From contig NC_092367.1 of the NCBI RefSeq assembly GCF_030848805.1, forward strand, positions 18,347,692 through 18,411,691: 64,000 bases of DNA, written 5' to 3'. Position numbers and translations under genes: made by a program. A model generated the notes under the pieces. That model worked only from the letters and a program-made list of their open reading frames with translations, did no database searches and had not been told where the DNA came from. Of this stretch, positions 25,701-37,903 are shown piece by piece; position 1 is the stretch's first letter; each line of letters opens with the position of its first letter. Source of the DNA: Temnothorax longispinosus. Taxonomy: Eukaryota; Arthropoda; Insecta; Hymenoptera; Formicidae.

Positions 25701-27250
25701 ATTGTCTCGTGGCTTTACGGTATCTTGTCTAATATCCTTCTTACAGTTCTTTACAGTAACATGAAAAGTTTTCTCAAGTTTAACTTGTTTAACGAGTTTG
25801 ACACTTTTCGGTGTTTCGCATATTACCCTTATTCTTTTTTAATCCAAGCTCCGGATATGTCCCGTTATTTGTATGGACGTTTCCGAAATTTCGAGGCCAC
25901 TTATCGTGGCCTCAGCGATGATCGATCGCGCGATGATTTGACGTACGAGAGCTGTACGTGTAGTACGCAATAGCTTTTCTTTCGGAAGTGATGTTTGCAT
26001 AGGGCGGTCTGAGAACTTGCATAATAACGTGGGACACTCCACTTCGTTGACGGTGTGTGTGCGCGCGCGCGCGTGTGTGTATCTCGCATGAGGCTCGTGA
26101 GGCCGGCCTATGGGGGTCTAAACGATTCCCACGCTACCTGTCCCATTCCACATTATACACAATGAGCCGCCTGCTACTAAAGCCAAGGCGCCCATCTCGC
26201 CTCGGTGCACGTACGCCGGGCCATTGTTGCGCCGCGAAAACCAAAAGTGCACAAAAGGCTCTCTCTCCGTCCGCAGATGCGCTTCCACGTTGTCAATCTG
26301 CGAGCCGCCCATGAATTCGGGAAAAGCGCCGGGAAAACCGCGATATCATCTCTTGACACCTGCTTCCCCCGCATCCGAGAACAACTTTCTCCAGAAACGA
26401 AGATCAAAACTCTCGCGTCTTAAGTAATTGTATCGCAAGAAAGTAGAGAAGTTCAAGGTTCAAGTTTTCAACGCATTTATATTTATGTGCGTCATAAAAA
26501 ATATCGCACTTCTTTTACGTTATATCTACGCTTCTCCGAGGCGTTCGGATAAAGCCGCGTTAAAATCTAATTTAACTTTAAGTTAAATCAACTTTAGAGT
26601 TGCCTCTAACTTATAGTTAGATCAAGATTGTTTCTCAGAGCTCAGAGCTTCGCTTATAAATTCATCTCTCTGCTCTGTGAGAAGATTTTCTTCACCGCGC
26701 GTTCTAAAATCCTCGAATACGTGTATAGGAAATAATGAACTGATATACCAGTATTTCTCATTATTATATTATCTTTATTGATTTATCGCGCATGACACTC
26801 GAGATCGTTATCATAATCGCGATGCAAATCACAATTGCAGGACCAGAGGGCTACGACAGCACGAAGCTGGCAATGGATTACCACGCGGTAGGCTGGGGCG
26901 AGTGCGCCGCCGAGGTGGGCCGCTACCTGGTGACCATGGAGGGCCTGGACGAGAGGGATCCCCTTCGGCTGCGCCTGCTGTCGCACCTACAGAGCTTCCA
27001 TCGCGAACATCCCCCGTCGGCCGTGGCCTCGGCGGTGCCCCCGGCTTCCACGACGTTGACGTCCACCTCGACAGCCAGCAGCTACGAGCCGCCACCGAGC
27101 ACGGTCTCCACCGGGATGCCGCCTGGTCCAGGTGCCATGCCGCCGCTTCTGGGCGGCGGCACCCTCGGCTGGGGCCAGTACCCGGGTCAGTATCCCCAGC
27201 AGCAACACGGGAAGCCTTACCGACCCTGGGGCGCGGAACTGGCGTACTGA
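22777..27250 (+). CDS. Hey: Hey, bHLH-Orange transcriptional repressor
   Basis: Nuclear bHLH repressor of the Hairy/E(spl)-related YRPW family, a Notch effector. Exons 22777-23405, 23903-24117 and 26841-27250 give 417 residues. The N-terminal 200 residues are low complexity: Pro/His-rich, then Arg/His/Glu-rich, then 16 Gln at 23260-23307. Next comes the family motif SDSDCDDVFSEES, then the bHLH (about 224-281) with KRRRGMIEKKRRDRIN. The Gly in the basic region, where Hairy proteins have Pro, is diagnostic of Hey. The Orange domain is at about 290-335. The C-terminus has YRPW at 408-411 followed by GAELAY, the counterpart of the TEIGAF tail. The ATG at 22777 is in a CAAC-ATG context and is the only ATG upstream of the domains in that frame; a stretch of CT-rich leader precedes it. 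Intron phases 2 and 1 agree. Confidence 0.96.
23260..23307 (+). repeat. CAG/CAA repeat encoding 16 glutamines in Hey
   Basis: Mixed CAG and CAA codons, which tends to limit repeat-length slippage; more Gln-rich sequence follows after a Ser. Confidence 0.9.
25240..25423. promoter_or_regulatory. Su(H) site cluster in Hey intron 2 (candidate Notch enhancer)
   Basis: Three octamers match the strict Su(H)/CSL form YGTGGGAA within 156 bp: TGTGGGAA at 25268, its inverse TTCCCACG (CGTGGGAA) at 25309, and TGTGGGAA at 25416. A proneural-type E-box GCAGGTG lies at 25240. The block is GC-rich inside a mostly AT-rich 2.7-kb intron. A fourth site lies at 26126. Autonomous enhancer activity is inference. 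Confidence 0.55.
26052..26080. repeat. Alternating GT/GC dinucleotide tract
   Basis: Purine-pyrimidine alternation of GT, then GC, then GT units, within Hey intron 2. A similar tract is at about 25485-25520. Confidence 0.8.
26126..26133 (-). promoter_or_regulatory. Additional Su(H)-type site in Hey intron 2
   Basis: TTCCCACG (CGTGGGAA on the minus strand), 0.7 kb downstream of the three-site cluster. Confidence 0.35.
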
Positions 27251-30200
27251 CCGTGAACTCTTGACGCGCAATCGATGAAGGTTCGGCGCGAGAGTGGTAA
27301 AATCCGACCAATGTAACATTTCAACGATTTCACAATTTTTCCTTTCCTTTTATACAGTTTTATATATTAAATATGGTAACATAAGTAGACTGGATACATC
27401 GAACACTTCCGCAAATGTCTGTATTTTCCGCGAACGTGGAGGAGGATGTAAATTACCACTCTTTCGCCGATCAGTTTATATGTGAAACTTAATTAATTAT
27501 GGCGGTAGCGTGTATTCGCGCTCATGTTGATAGGTTGTTTCTTTTTCGAGGATTTGTTAATAGTAAAGTATACGATTTGTAATATTTACAATTAGCGGAT
27601 ATCGTTACAGCAAGCAACGTGAGCGGCGAATTTTGCCGTTTTCGTGTACATACAATAATATGCATTTTGTACAACATTTTGACACTTCGAACGTATCTCA
27701 GGAACTTCCACAACGATCAAATCAATGTATTTTCAATGAGTGAGATAATGATAGTCATGCGAGTACCTAACTAAAAAAAAAATATTTATTGATAGAAAAA
27801 AAATTGTATATATAAATTGTACATACGTTCTGTAAATAATGAGAATTTTCGTCATTTTATCGAATATCTCGTGACCGGCTACTCCGGTTTTTTACGCGTT
27901 TCGCCGTTTGTCATTCCATTCGCGCTCGTCACGGCGCGATAAACGATTGCGCGAGCGTGTAAAGTCCAGCGCCAATAAAAAGGAAGGAAAAGAAAGAGGA
28001 ACGGTCGTCATACGCATTCGCAACGTGCCATTACGCATTTCAGTATATACGTGTGGGAGAAATCCAAATATTTTTGCAATACGATTTTGTAATAAAGCGA
28101 TAACACGAGGAATATAAATATAGAATCTTGTCACATGTAGTTTCCCCTTTTGCACTTTCCTCCAAGATGATAGTTCAATCAATAATACGTTTCCGAGAAT
28201 TGCGGCGCTAATCGAAATATATATGCCAATCGTAGGAAACTCAAATGCGACTTGGGCATTTTTATTACATAATATTGGGGTAGTTTCCGGAGAAACACAA
28301 AACATCCCGCAAATATACCCTCATCGATCATTCGTAAAATCTGGACACTCGAGACTGCCCAAATATTTTCGATGCTTATACATGATTCTACTTATTATGT
28401 AATCCTGTTTTTTTTATGATTCTGATCGAAAACACGAATGTCCGAATTGGCCGAACTGAACGTGCGACGGAAAGGAACGGAAGACTTCCGAATGCGATCA
28501 GAATGCTTTGCGAACGAAAGCAGAAAATACATTCCGATCGAAACGCGGCTGCGAAATTGTCATAATTGAAGAGCTTTATAGTCAACGTCCATCGTGCCTT
28601 CTTCTATTTACGTTCCAAGTAGGTACGAGCAAGTCCTAAGTTCGCTGAAGCAAAATCTTGTGTATCTCACAGCTGTCTAATTTGAATCGCTAAGACGTAA
28701 TCGAAAGGGAGGGAATGTGAGGAGAGAGGTGATCAATTAGAAAAAATCTGAAAGACTGAAAGTTCGCTATTTTGTATTAGTTCTGCTGCGGATGGAATAA
28801 TGGTGGGTCACTTAACAACTCACAGTGTTTCACGTTACGTGGCAAACGAGTGAGCCTTTTGTTACGTTCCATGCGCCCATACCTCGCGCGAAAATTGCGC
28901 GACACAAAATTGCGGGCGAGAATTTACGTGTTCGGGGAAGAGGAGGAGGAGGAGGAGGGAGGAGGACCCTGTCGCTCCACTCCTTTTCTCATGCAAAACT
29001 CTCTTTCGCAAAAGCGGAATATTCTCGGATACATAGAACAATGCGGGGCTTACAACCCTTTCCATTCGCATTATATCCGCAAACCAGTTTTGCGAGTCAT
29101 TAGCTTCGCGACACAGTTCGCGTGTGCGCCCGCGCATCTCTTCTTTCTTTCCTTTTTTTTTTTTTTTAACAAACTCCGGCCAACGGTTACTTTTGTTCTC
29201 GCGCTCGAGACGAAGCGTCGACCAAACCCAATTTTCGGGAATTACTGATATTGCGCGGCCACGTGCGCCCCATTGTTCGGAGCGTGCTCGTTACGCGCGA
29301 TCCTCCCGTGGGTCGCACGCGCGCATAATTGCGCGAAACGCGCCCGCGTGGTCTCTCCCGTCAAAACTTGACGCCGCACGTCGGATTAATGTAAAACGGA
29401 ACGGCTGTTTTCTGAGTCAGTGGCGCGAGCAATTCGACCTACATTAAAATCGCGAGATATAATACGCGATTGACGCTCTAGAAAGAAGCACGATTGAGGA
29501 AAGCACGATAAATACGAGGGTGGTAAAGTAACTAAAGTAAGTATAGTTTATTTACAAAACCGCAGCGTCAGATTCCTCTTAAGAGTCGTATAATTAAACT
29601 GACTCTTAAGCGAATCTCGAGAAAATCTTTTTAAAAGAGTCTCAAGAGAATCTCCTTGAGAGAATCTTAAGGGAATCTTCACTTCAAACGGAAACCTATA
29701 CATGATTTCCTTTGAGGATTAAAAAAAGTATAAGGTTTTCAAAAAAAGAAAGAAAGAAGAAGGTCTTTGAAAACGACGGAGAATATCGCGAAAATCGTTA
29801 TCAAGCCACGTGGTATAAGTATAGGCTATTGTTATACAGACATTCGCGAAAGTGGAGCAACCTGTCGTTAAAACGTTATTAGAAGCGACGCGGAATTACA
29901 GAGGCGAAACTATAGTTGCGCTGGTCGCGGAGGCTACTATAAGCATTCGCATTACATGTTTTCTGCGGAATGATCGTTACGCCGCCGTAAATGAGAAAAT
30001 CGCGCGGATCGATGTCATTACCAATTCAAACGAAGGACTACCGCGTGTGTCTTGCGATACGTATTGCAGTACACGCGCACATATGTGTAATATCTTTACA
30101 CACGTCGCGCGATCAATGAAACACGCGATGACGGGAGGGGTCATGGAAACACATCCTGGTTCGTCAATAAAACCATTTTATTTACGACACTCACATCCGC

Positions 30201-30360
30201 TTTACAAAGTCACAGCCTTATCGAGACGATAAAGTATATCAACACGCATCATCCATATTACACATTCATATTTGTAGGTTTATCTTTTTACTTATATATA
30301 TATTTTTATATATTTATATATAAATTCTGCATCTATACATAGATATAAGTCATTAAAGCT

Positions 30361-30400
30361 CTTCTTCTTTTTCTTCTTCTTCTTCTTCTTCTCTTTCTTA
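30361..30400 (+). repeat. CTT microsatellite
   Basis: Imperfect (CTT)n tract in intergenic DNA. Confidence 0.85.
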
Positions 30401-32071
30401 CAAATCGACCCGTATAGGAAGAATGAAAACGTTTCTCGCTACTTTTTAGTGAAGATTGACTTTGCGCGCTTTGAGCAAAGGTGCCGGAAACGATCGGAAA
30501 TAGAAGAACTCGCGGTTCGAGTGATCAGGCCGGTGCGACTTATTGCATAAGTATACCCTCGATACTCGAACTTGGCAAAAAGACAAATTCGAAATAAATC
30601 TTACAAAAGATACGCTTGTTTGTAAATCGGTTTTCGAAATAATAGAAGTGGCTTGTAGATATACAAATGCTCTTCTTTTGGAATTAAAATCCGGTAAGTT
30701 TGTTTGTATCGAGGGTTGGTTGTATCGGCTAACTATAATCTAACGGATGCACCTTGACCGCGCGAAATATTGAGTACATATACCTAAGACGATAATACAG
30801 CGTAGAAGTGACGACGACATCGAGTTTAAAAAGTCGAATTTTTTCCTTAGAAATTCTGATATTGATAAATAGCGGGAGCATAATCGACGTGTCCTACTCG
30901 TGATTGATCGATCAAATTTCTTACATTTTGATTCGTCGATATACGTATACAATCGAGTGTGCCACAGAAAGACAATGCGTCAGTGCACAGTTAAGTGAAG
31001 AAGTGAATAGTTTTCAATTTATTTCGTTATCCTAAATTTTATAATTGTTACTTTAATCGCTAGTCTAACGTCCCCCTGAAATCTTTTCGGGGTTTATACA
31101 GTTAGAGATTATAAATTTACCCGAACAGTTATTAAGGTCCCGCCGCGGACATGTCTGGGACATGCACGAACTCGGTTGCGAGCCGCGAGAAGAAGTAATT
31201 GATTCGCGTTCCAAACCCTATCTCCCTGCTAGAGGTTTCCAGGGAACTCGAACGCTTATACAGAAAAGAAAACTCTTCCCGGATCTCCCGACGGCGTCTC
31301 CAGGTCATTTTGGGTTACCCCGACCTATAAAAAAAACCGGTTCGTGACACCGAAAACAGTATATTGCGAAATAGTGATCCACCCGAGTTAGACCCGATAT
31401 GATAAAATCTCGCGGATGACGGATGAAAAAGTCCTAATAGTACATATTTCGGGGCGTCATTTCCGCGCGCGAGCGATCGTCGATAAACACGCTAGGCGAT
31501 ATATGTATATTATTTTGTACTACGTCACATATTGCTATTCTCTATGTCGAAAGATACGATGACGCGTGAGGCGTACCTTTCCCTACTTGCGCGACGTTGG
31601 AAAGAAAAAAAAAAGGAGAGAAAGATCCACTGTCGGACGCGTCGAAATTAGGTCGTCAATCGGACCAACTTAAATTATCGATACAGCGACCGCGCTCGTA
31701 AACGCGGTTAATTTATCACGGTAATAAATATAAGTACGATACGTCTATCTTCTATATCTTATGGAATTAATAGCGTTAAATGAGATCGAAGAGAGCACGA
31801 GCCGACGCGGGGCTCGCGCTGGAAAATACAGGGAAATATTGGCGATGTAATAGAAAATAAATCTAGAACTGGAAGACTAACTGGAAACAAAAACGTCATC
31901 TCTCTCTCTTCCGCGTCCTTATCTCTCGATGACACGCCGAGAGAATCGAGATACGGTTATAATATATAGTCCGAGGTCCAGCCGCAGAGTATCTTCTCGA
32001 CATACGACGTCGTGACTATCGAAAAATAAGGGAGCGCGTAATAAGCGCTCGTATGTACGCGTACGCACGCA

Positions 32072-32091
32072 CGTGTGTGTGTGTGTGTGTG
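32072..32091 (+). repeat. GT microsatellite
   Basis: Short (GT)n tract just left of a TTAA-flanked MITE. Confidence 0.85.
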
Positions 32092-32115
32092 GAACGGATC
32101 ACGGAGGGATCGTTA

Positions 32116-32277
32116 TTAACCCTTAACCGGTTTCGTGTCCCCGATAAATATATTTCTCTTTGGTACAGCCATTGGCATCAGCCGTGGCGGTTTGCAGTCA
32201 CGGAAGCGAAAGAGTTCTCTTTGAAAAAAAAAAAGGAAATGTCGGCCGAGTACTCGTACTCACCAGTTAAGGGTTAA
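32116..32277. mobile_element. piggyBac-like MITE with TTAA ends
   Basis: Ends are TTAACCCTTAACCGG on the left and CCAGTTAAGGGTTAA on the right, inverted repeats with one mismatch that both start in TTAA. Total 162 bp with no coding capacity. Confidence 0.7.
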
Positions 32278-32397
32278 ATATTGAAGCGGCGCGCGTGCGA
32301 CTCTCATCACCACCCTCTCGGGGATGATCGCCGGCGAATTCGATCGCGAGACAAACGAGCCGGAGGGGTGAAGGTGCGCCTAGCGGCACGGAGGACG

Positions 32398-33221
32398 TTA
32401 GATTATCATCTCGTTCTCCCTGTTCTCGTTCCTCTGGTTCTCCTCGTTATACTCGTCGCAGCAGCAACAGTTGGACGTGCAGTCATCCTGGTTCTCGCCC
32501 ACGTACGTCATGTACGTGTCGATGCTCTTGGCGTCCAGGGACGGCAGGGACCACGAGAGCGAGGTCGTCTCGAGGTCCGGGATGGCCGTGTGCCAGGAAC
32601 TGGGATCGCGCGACCTTTTGGCCTTGCGGCTCCTGGTGGACAGCTTCTTGATCGCCTGCAAAGAGGAAACGTCGCTCTGATGAATGACGAACGCAAAAGG
32701 AGGAGACGGAAAGGAGGGGGGGGGGGGAAAAGGAGACGCACACACTCCGTCGCGAAAAGGTCGAGTTACGCAGCTGGTGTTTGTACGATATGGAGTTATC
32801 CGTCGACTCGGAATCACGCCACGACAACACGTAAGGACATCGATCCGCGATAATTGACCGTCGCGCACGGAATTCTCACGCCTAGGCGGAATGACGTAAA
32901 CGCCACCGCGCGAATTAATCTTTCACGACGTGCGTGCATGGCTAAAAAATCTCGCACGAGACGAGACGAAATGGAAATTCGGCGTTTAAAATATCAGCGG
33001 CGATCCGCCGATCGGAACCCGGTCGCGGTGCAGTCCAGGTGATACGATCAGGATGGAAATTAGGTCGCCCTGCGCGCCCAAAACGTGCAACAGTCGAGGA
33101 ACCGAGCAACACACTTGGAGGAGAGTCGTCGAAGAACGTGTTAAAAAAAAAAGGAAAAAACGGGATCGCCGCTTACCCGCAGGATCCTGCGGCCGGACTT
33201 GCCGAGGAGTTTCTTCAGCAT
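32398..33221 (-). CDS. Unrecognised two-exon gene, 100-residue protein
   Basis: I do not recognise this protein. Exon 1 is 33221-33177 (15 codons), donor gtaagc; exon 2 is 32655-32398 after a pyrimidine-rich acceptor (cctctttgcag). Both junctions are phase 0. The ATG at 33221 is the first after an in-frame TAG. Residues 1-35 are strongly basic and look like an amphipathic helix (MLKKLLGKSGRRILRAIKKL, then more Arg/Lys). The middle is Ser/Thr/Trp-rich with SSWHTAIPDLE and SLSWSLPSLD, then IDTYMTYVGEN. Residues about 74-82 carry five Cys, four of them consecutive (possible palmitoylation or metal site). The end is Asn/Glu-rich and closes with EMII. No signal peptide or membrane segment. The Bearded family also begins with a basic amphipathic helix, but its later motifs are absent. 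Support is splice structure and non-random composition only. Confidence 0.55.
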
Positions 33222-35120
33222 CGCTGCCGATCCGTCCCTCGTCTTCTCCGTCTACGTCGTCGGCAGAGACAATCCGTGGGGAGACAGCCCCCTTCGCCGG
33301 ATCCGTTTCTCTCCTCGCCGCGGGCGCGCGAGAACCCGAACACGCGCCGGGATTGATTTTCGGCCGTGCGCCTCTCTATCCGCCCTTACGGTCCGCCTAT
33401 GTATGTACGGTCCGCGCCGTCCGCTCCAGATCGATGCGAACGCTGCGGCGTCACGCGACGAAGTACCGCTCCGGAACGCCGCGCCTCCCCATTTATGACC
33501 CCGACCGGCGCGGCGCGGCGCGACGCGGCGCGGGCGTCCCGACGCCCCGTACCCCCGGCGACACCGAGCCCGCACGATCATCCCCGAGGCCGCGAGAAGA
33601 CAGCGCCGCAACCCCCTCGACCGCGATCACTCGACGCGGAAAGACTTCCGGAGGCTGGGCTGCGACCACCGGAGCGGCATGCTGCTCCGGCGTGCTCCGG
33701 AGGCAGTTAACCCTCGCGGAGATGGGCGACTAATGAGCGACCGGCAATTACGCCCGGCTTGACGCAACAGTAATTTCCACTCCGCGGCGACGCCGCCCTT
33801 CCGACTGGATTGATTTTATAATTGGCGGTCTTAAACGTGACGGATAAACGTCCGCTTATGTGACATTTCGCAAATTACGCCTGGCTCGGTATATATCTAC
33901 ACAAGCCGCTTATTAACACGAGAAAATTTCCCCTTGGGAAAGGATAAATTTCTCATTTTGCCGCATTTAGCTTCATTTCTGAATCTTTCTTTTTAGCGTG
34001 CTTTTTACGCATTTCTCTCTGCCACTATATATAGGAAATGTTGGGGTTCAAAGGTTTAAATTTTTCCCAAAGCGCGACATTTCGTTTTCAGATAAACTCT
34101 GATAAATAAGGTTCGTTGTAAAATGCATATCCGAGAATTTATTCGCTCGTAAAAATGTGGGCCACTCGTAATTGCGATATGACATTTATTTGTACTCACC
34201 CTCGCTTAAATTATAATGCAGTTTCTACAATTTTCCGACTAAGCTGACATTTCTCTTGTTTTTCCGAACATCCGCCTGAATTTTTCATGCGTCTCCCTTT
34301 CATTTATTAATAGAGAATAATAATTAACCAAATTGAATATATATTTATGAGATCGCTTTTATATTTCTCGTAGCCATTTGCGCTTACAAAAATATGTTAA
34401 AATAAAATAAACATTTTATAAGATATTGGATAGGGGAGGTATTGTATACTTGCCGGTATTTAATTTAAAATAAATTGCAAGTAACAAACGAGAAAACCAA
34501 GACAGTTTCATCTGTCCGTGACCAGAGAATTCGAGCCACCGATTAATCAATGCGCAATTCGATAAGGAATACGCGTGCACGCGTGTGTGCGACGCGCCGT
34601 GCGATGGGACAGAACGAGCGCTCAATGGCCCGTGGGGAATAGAGGCGAGAATAAGAACGAATTGGATTAATGCACGAGTGATTGAATGAGAAAGTCTATC
34701 GCGAGAGGCAATCGCTGATTGACAAAACGCTGATGTACGCGATAATTTCATTGGATCGCGATTCCGGTCGATTAATTCGTCCAAAGTAGCGGTCGTTTTA
34801 GATGATTGCATTTCTATATTGTATATCATTATTTTTCTTATATACGCGTACACTTATCGTCGAGACAGCATTTGCTCGGTACGATTGATTGTGTAATATC
34901 CGGTCTAATCGCATCGAGACGCGCGCAAGTCGAAAGGTCCAAGGTCCGTTATTCCAATTAAGCGGATAGAGCTGATTAATTTTCATTTACGCGTCGATTA
35001 TTTTGAACGACATATGAATGAATTATTTATCGAATATCTGCCGGGGAAAACTGTGCCACCTGCGCCGCATAAATGCGCGTTGCAATAAGTAAGAGTAAGG
35101 ACTGAACACACGAGTCGACG
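33222..35120. other. Promoter side of the small gene and intergenic DNA
   Basis: A CpG-rich block at 33222-33740 probably holds the promoter and leader of the minus-strand gene. The rest is ordinary AT-rich sequence with no supported feature. Confidence 0.4.
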
Positions 35121-35124
35121 TGTG

Positions 35125-35156
35125 CACGTGCATACGCGTGCACGTGCACGCACGTG
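35125..35156. promoter_or_regulatory. Three CACGTG E-boxes in 32 bp
   Basis: CACGTG at 35125, 35141 and 35151, embedded in a near-palindromic GTGCACGTGCAT-type sequence; the third reads CACGTGAC. Class B bHLH factors (CLOCK-CYCLE, MITF/TFE, Myc/Max, USF) bind this hexamer. No gene start is close by, so function is unproven. Confidence 0.35.
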
Positions 35157-35872
35157 ACTACCACACGTATGCAAATATGGAAAAGGTTTCGTGGGATATT
35201 GTCGAAAACGGGAGAATTCGCCGGGAGGGGAAAAAGGGCGAAATATTGAAAGATAGCGATAAACGTAGTTGCACTCGTCGGCGTTTTATCATAACCGTTC
35301 CGCCCCATCGCTAAAGATTCGAGCACGTTTATGCGTAAACACTCACATATTATACACGTGCGTTTTATACACAACGTAAAATGCGTGTGGCGCTACCGAT
35401 TTATTGTTTTACCAGCGCCTTTGTTAAATTCTTGTTCAACTTTGCTTTTCTTATTTAACTCGATATATCTTCTCAGCGAAAAGTTACGGATTTATTTTTC
35501 ATATAACTTTCCAAGTTGTTCTCGACAATACTCTCGCACCGTTATTATTAGTTCAAAGAAACTTTTAATTAAAGACCCTTACAGTTTTACAATAATTCCC
35601 ATTCTTTGTTGGCTCATCTTGCCGCTTTTTAATTTCGAAATGTCAAATGATTACCTTTTAACAATTCCTGCAGCGCTATAATAAATTAATAAAATTTCGC
35701 GCACATATCGGGCGCTTTGAAATGTCATTGCTCTTTCATGTCCACTCGCAACAATTTAGGTATCTCGTATTCCGAAATAAAATGTACCTAAAAAAAAGAT
35801 ATTAAATGTAATATCGATATTGTCCATTACATTACATTTGATAAGGCCAATTGTCGTGCCCTTTGGAATTAA

Positions 35873-36019
35873 GGCCGGTATTCATAGTCGCGGTGCTTAT
35901 ATTTAAGACCATCTTAAGTACAATCTTAAGATGTCATTAACCAATCACAGAGCCGTATTAGCATCCTAAGATATTTCTTAAGACGGTCTTGAAATAAGAT
36001 CTGATTATGAATACCGGCC
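35873..36019. mobile_element. PIF/Harbinger-like MITE
   Basis: 17-bp inverted repeats with one mismatch (GGCCGGTATTCATAGTC at the left) and a 3-bp TAA target duplication on both sides (35870-35872, 36020-36022). The interior has further self-complementary CTTAAGA motifs. The 3-bp TWA duplication and GGCC ends suggest the PIF/Harbinger superfamily. Confidence 0.75.
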
Positions 36020-36022
36020 TAA

Positions 36023-37482
36023 ATGTTATATTACGTGAACCGTATATATCATTACGGTCGCGGATCCATTTTTTTTTTAACAAACGCATTTATCCAAATG
36101 TTATATTATCTATTCTCTGGCCAGTATGATAACGCGAGTGATCGAGTGGGCGCACGTGAACGAAATTTAATCGCTGCTTCTCAGAGGATGCACTAGGAAG
36201 TCGAGAGCGGAGCGCGAATTAAATCCCGGGAGCCCCCCACGCGCTTTACTCGTCTCTCCTCTTCTCTCACGGCTGCGGCGCCACACACACGCGCGCGCGT
36301 GTCCTGTGCGTGTGACGCGTGTGAGCGCGGCCGTTCTCACGCGGTGGCACGCGCCGTGTCCCCCCTTCGCCCCCCTCCCCCTCCCCCGATGCGTGTCGTC
36401 GGTCACGTGCCACCCCCGAGTGGCCCTACGGAAAACTCATAATTGTCATAACATACGAGCGCGTCGCCGCGAGAGCCGACCGTGGAAGGATCGCCCTCCA
36501 CCCCCGTTCCCACCCCCTACCCCCCGCGGAATTGAAATCGCGAGTGCGCTCCGGTTAGTTAATCGTTCGGTGGTTCCGATAAATCTGCCCCCCCTCCCCC
36601 CAGCCCCTCGGAAATCGCGTTGTCTCGAACTGACGATCATATGCCTTATCGCGCGAGCAAAAACACTTCGTCGCGAATCCACGAAGTTATTTATACGGCA
36701 ACAAAATAATATACACAGTTACGTAAGAAAATAACTTGGATTTTTCGTGAAAATATGACAGGCGCGTACTCTGCCCCCCCTGTTTGGTCTACGATTAAAT
36801 CGCGGCCGTATCTCGCATCGTGGAATGCTGACGCAAAATGAGCGCGGGATTTCGCGGTGGCAAAATCACTCTTCGCTCGACGTGATTCATTCACTGCGTC
36901 GTCGCAATTATTGCAACACGTCCAGCCGTTCGGCGCGGCGACGTGTGGACTCGGCAATCATTTTTCGCGGGGTTGAGGGGAAACAATCGCCCATCGGCGA
37001 CGTGGTATAACGAGCGGCGCGTGGCGGTGTCGCGTGGCTACAAATGCGCGCTCAAACATCGCGGCCCAGCGAAAATAAGTCCAGCCTAATTGAGGCGGCC
37101 GTTCCATTATAGAGATTAGACTTCAAACGAGGTTTGCATTGTGTAACGTGTGTGTGCGCATGTATGTATGTGTATGTACGTATGTGAGATTAATTAACCG
37201 TAAGAAATATTGTCTTAAAAAAAAAAAAAGAATTGGATGTTAATTGGAAATTGTAAATTTGCTTGACAATTAGAAAGAGAACGATTTTGTGGTCCCTGGT
37301 TATATTATCGAGTTTTGTTATCAAATGCGTCACGCATTGCATGAGCGCCGTTACGTCAATGCGACGTTCGATCTGTAGCAAATATTTGCAAAGCCGACAC
37401 GTCACGGCCATTCGGCACGCAATGAATATTTGCCTGTATAAGTGGAATACTTAAAGCGGGCCATCGTTGGCACCTATTGTAC
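36023..37482. other. Intergenic, no gene seen
   Basis: CpG- and C-rich block at 36230-36620 with CA/CG alternation (36283-36305) and runs of C, then mixed sequence. Open frames here on both strands lack any family signature or splice support. Confidence 0.4.
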
Positions 37483-37670
37483 TTAACACTAGAACTACCG
37501 ACGATTATACTATTTAAATGTATACTATATATTTTTGAAAAAAGAGATAAAGGAGGAAAGTAAATTGATCAATTTACATACCGCAACAAGTCACAGAAAA
37601 TCTCAGAAAAATGCACCGTTCGATAAAAGTTACAAAGTCATTTTGACTGTTTTGGTAGTTCTAATGTTAA
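37483..37670. mobile_element. piggyBac-like MITE with TTAA ends
   Basis: TTAACACTAGAACTACC at the left and GGTAGTTCTAATGTTAA at the right: 17-bp inverted repeats with one mismatch, starting in the TTAA typical of piggyBac insertions, with the CTAGAA core seen in piggyBac termini. 188 bp, non-coding. Confidence 0.8.
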
Positions 37671-37781
37671 TCTAAGCACAATAATATGTCGATTAAATAA
37701 ATTTTCATACAAATTTTAGATTTTAAGAGATTTATTCTATATAACAAAATGTAAATAGCAGACAAATAATTGTTTAAAACA

Positions 37782-37903
37782 TTTTTTCTTAGGACTAATT
37801 TAATTTAATAAAAAGAATTCTTAAATTCCTATTTATTAAATTAAATTATTTATTATTTATCTACTAAATTATTAAATTAAACTGGTCCTAAGAAGAAAAA
37901 GAC
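37782..37903. mobile_element. Foldback MITE, AT-rich
   Basis: Long imperfect inverted repeat: TTTTTCTTAGGACTAATTTA at the left against a right arm ending CCTAAGAAGAAAAA. The arms extend into complementary ATTAAATTAA sequence. No clear target duplication. Confidence 0.6.

Larger units (their letters stand above)
27251..32115. other. Hey 3' UTR and intergenic DNA, no gene seen
   Basis: The first part is presumably Hey 3' UTR; its end is unclear. The rest has AT-rich sequence, a CTT repeat at 30361-30400, an imperfect GAATCT/GAGTCT repeat at about 29575-29690, and chance open frames such as one at 29852-30232 that lacks an ATG start and family features. Confidence 0.45.

Noticed and set aside
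29852..30232. 126-codon plus-strand open frame
   Set aside because: Begins at GTG rather than ATG and shows no recognisable domain.
32398..33221. Bearded/E(spl)-m4 family identity for the small protein
   Set aside because: Only the basic N-terminal helix is shared; the later family motifs (for example PVHF..TFFWT and DRW) are absent.
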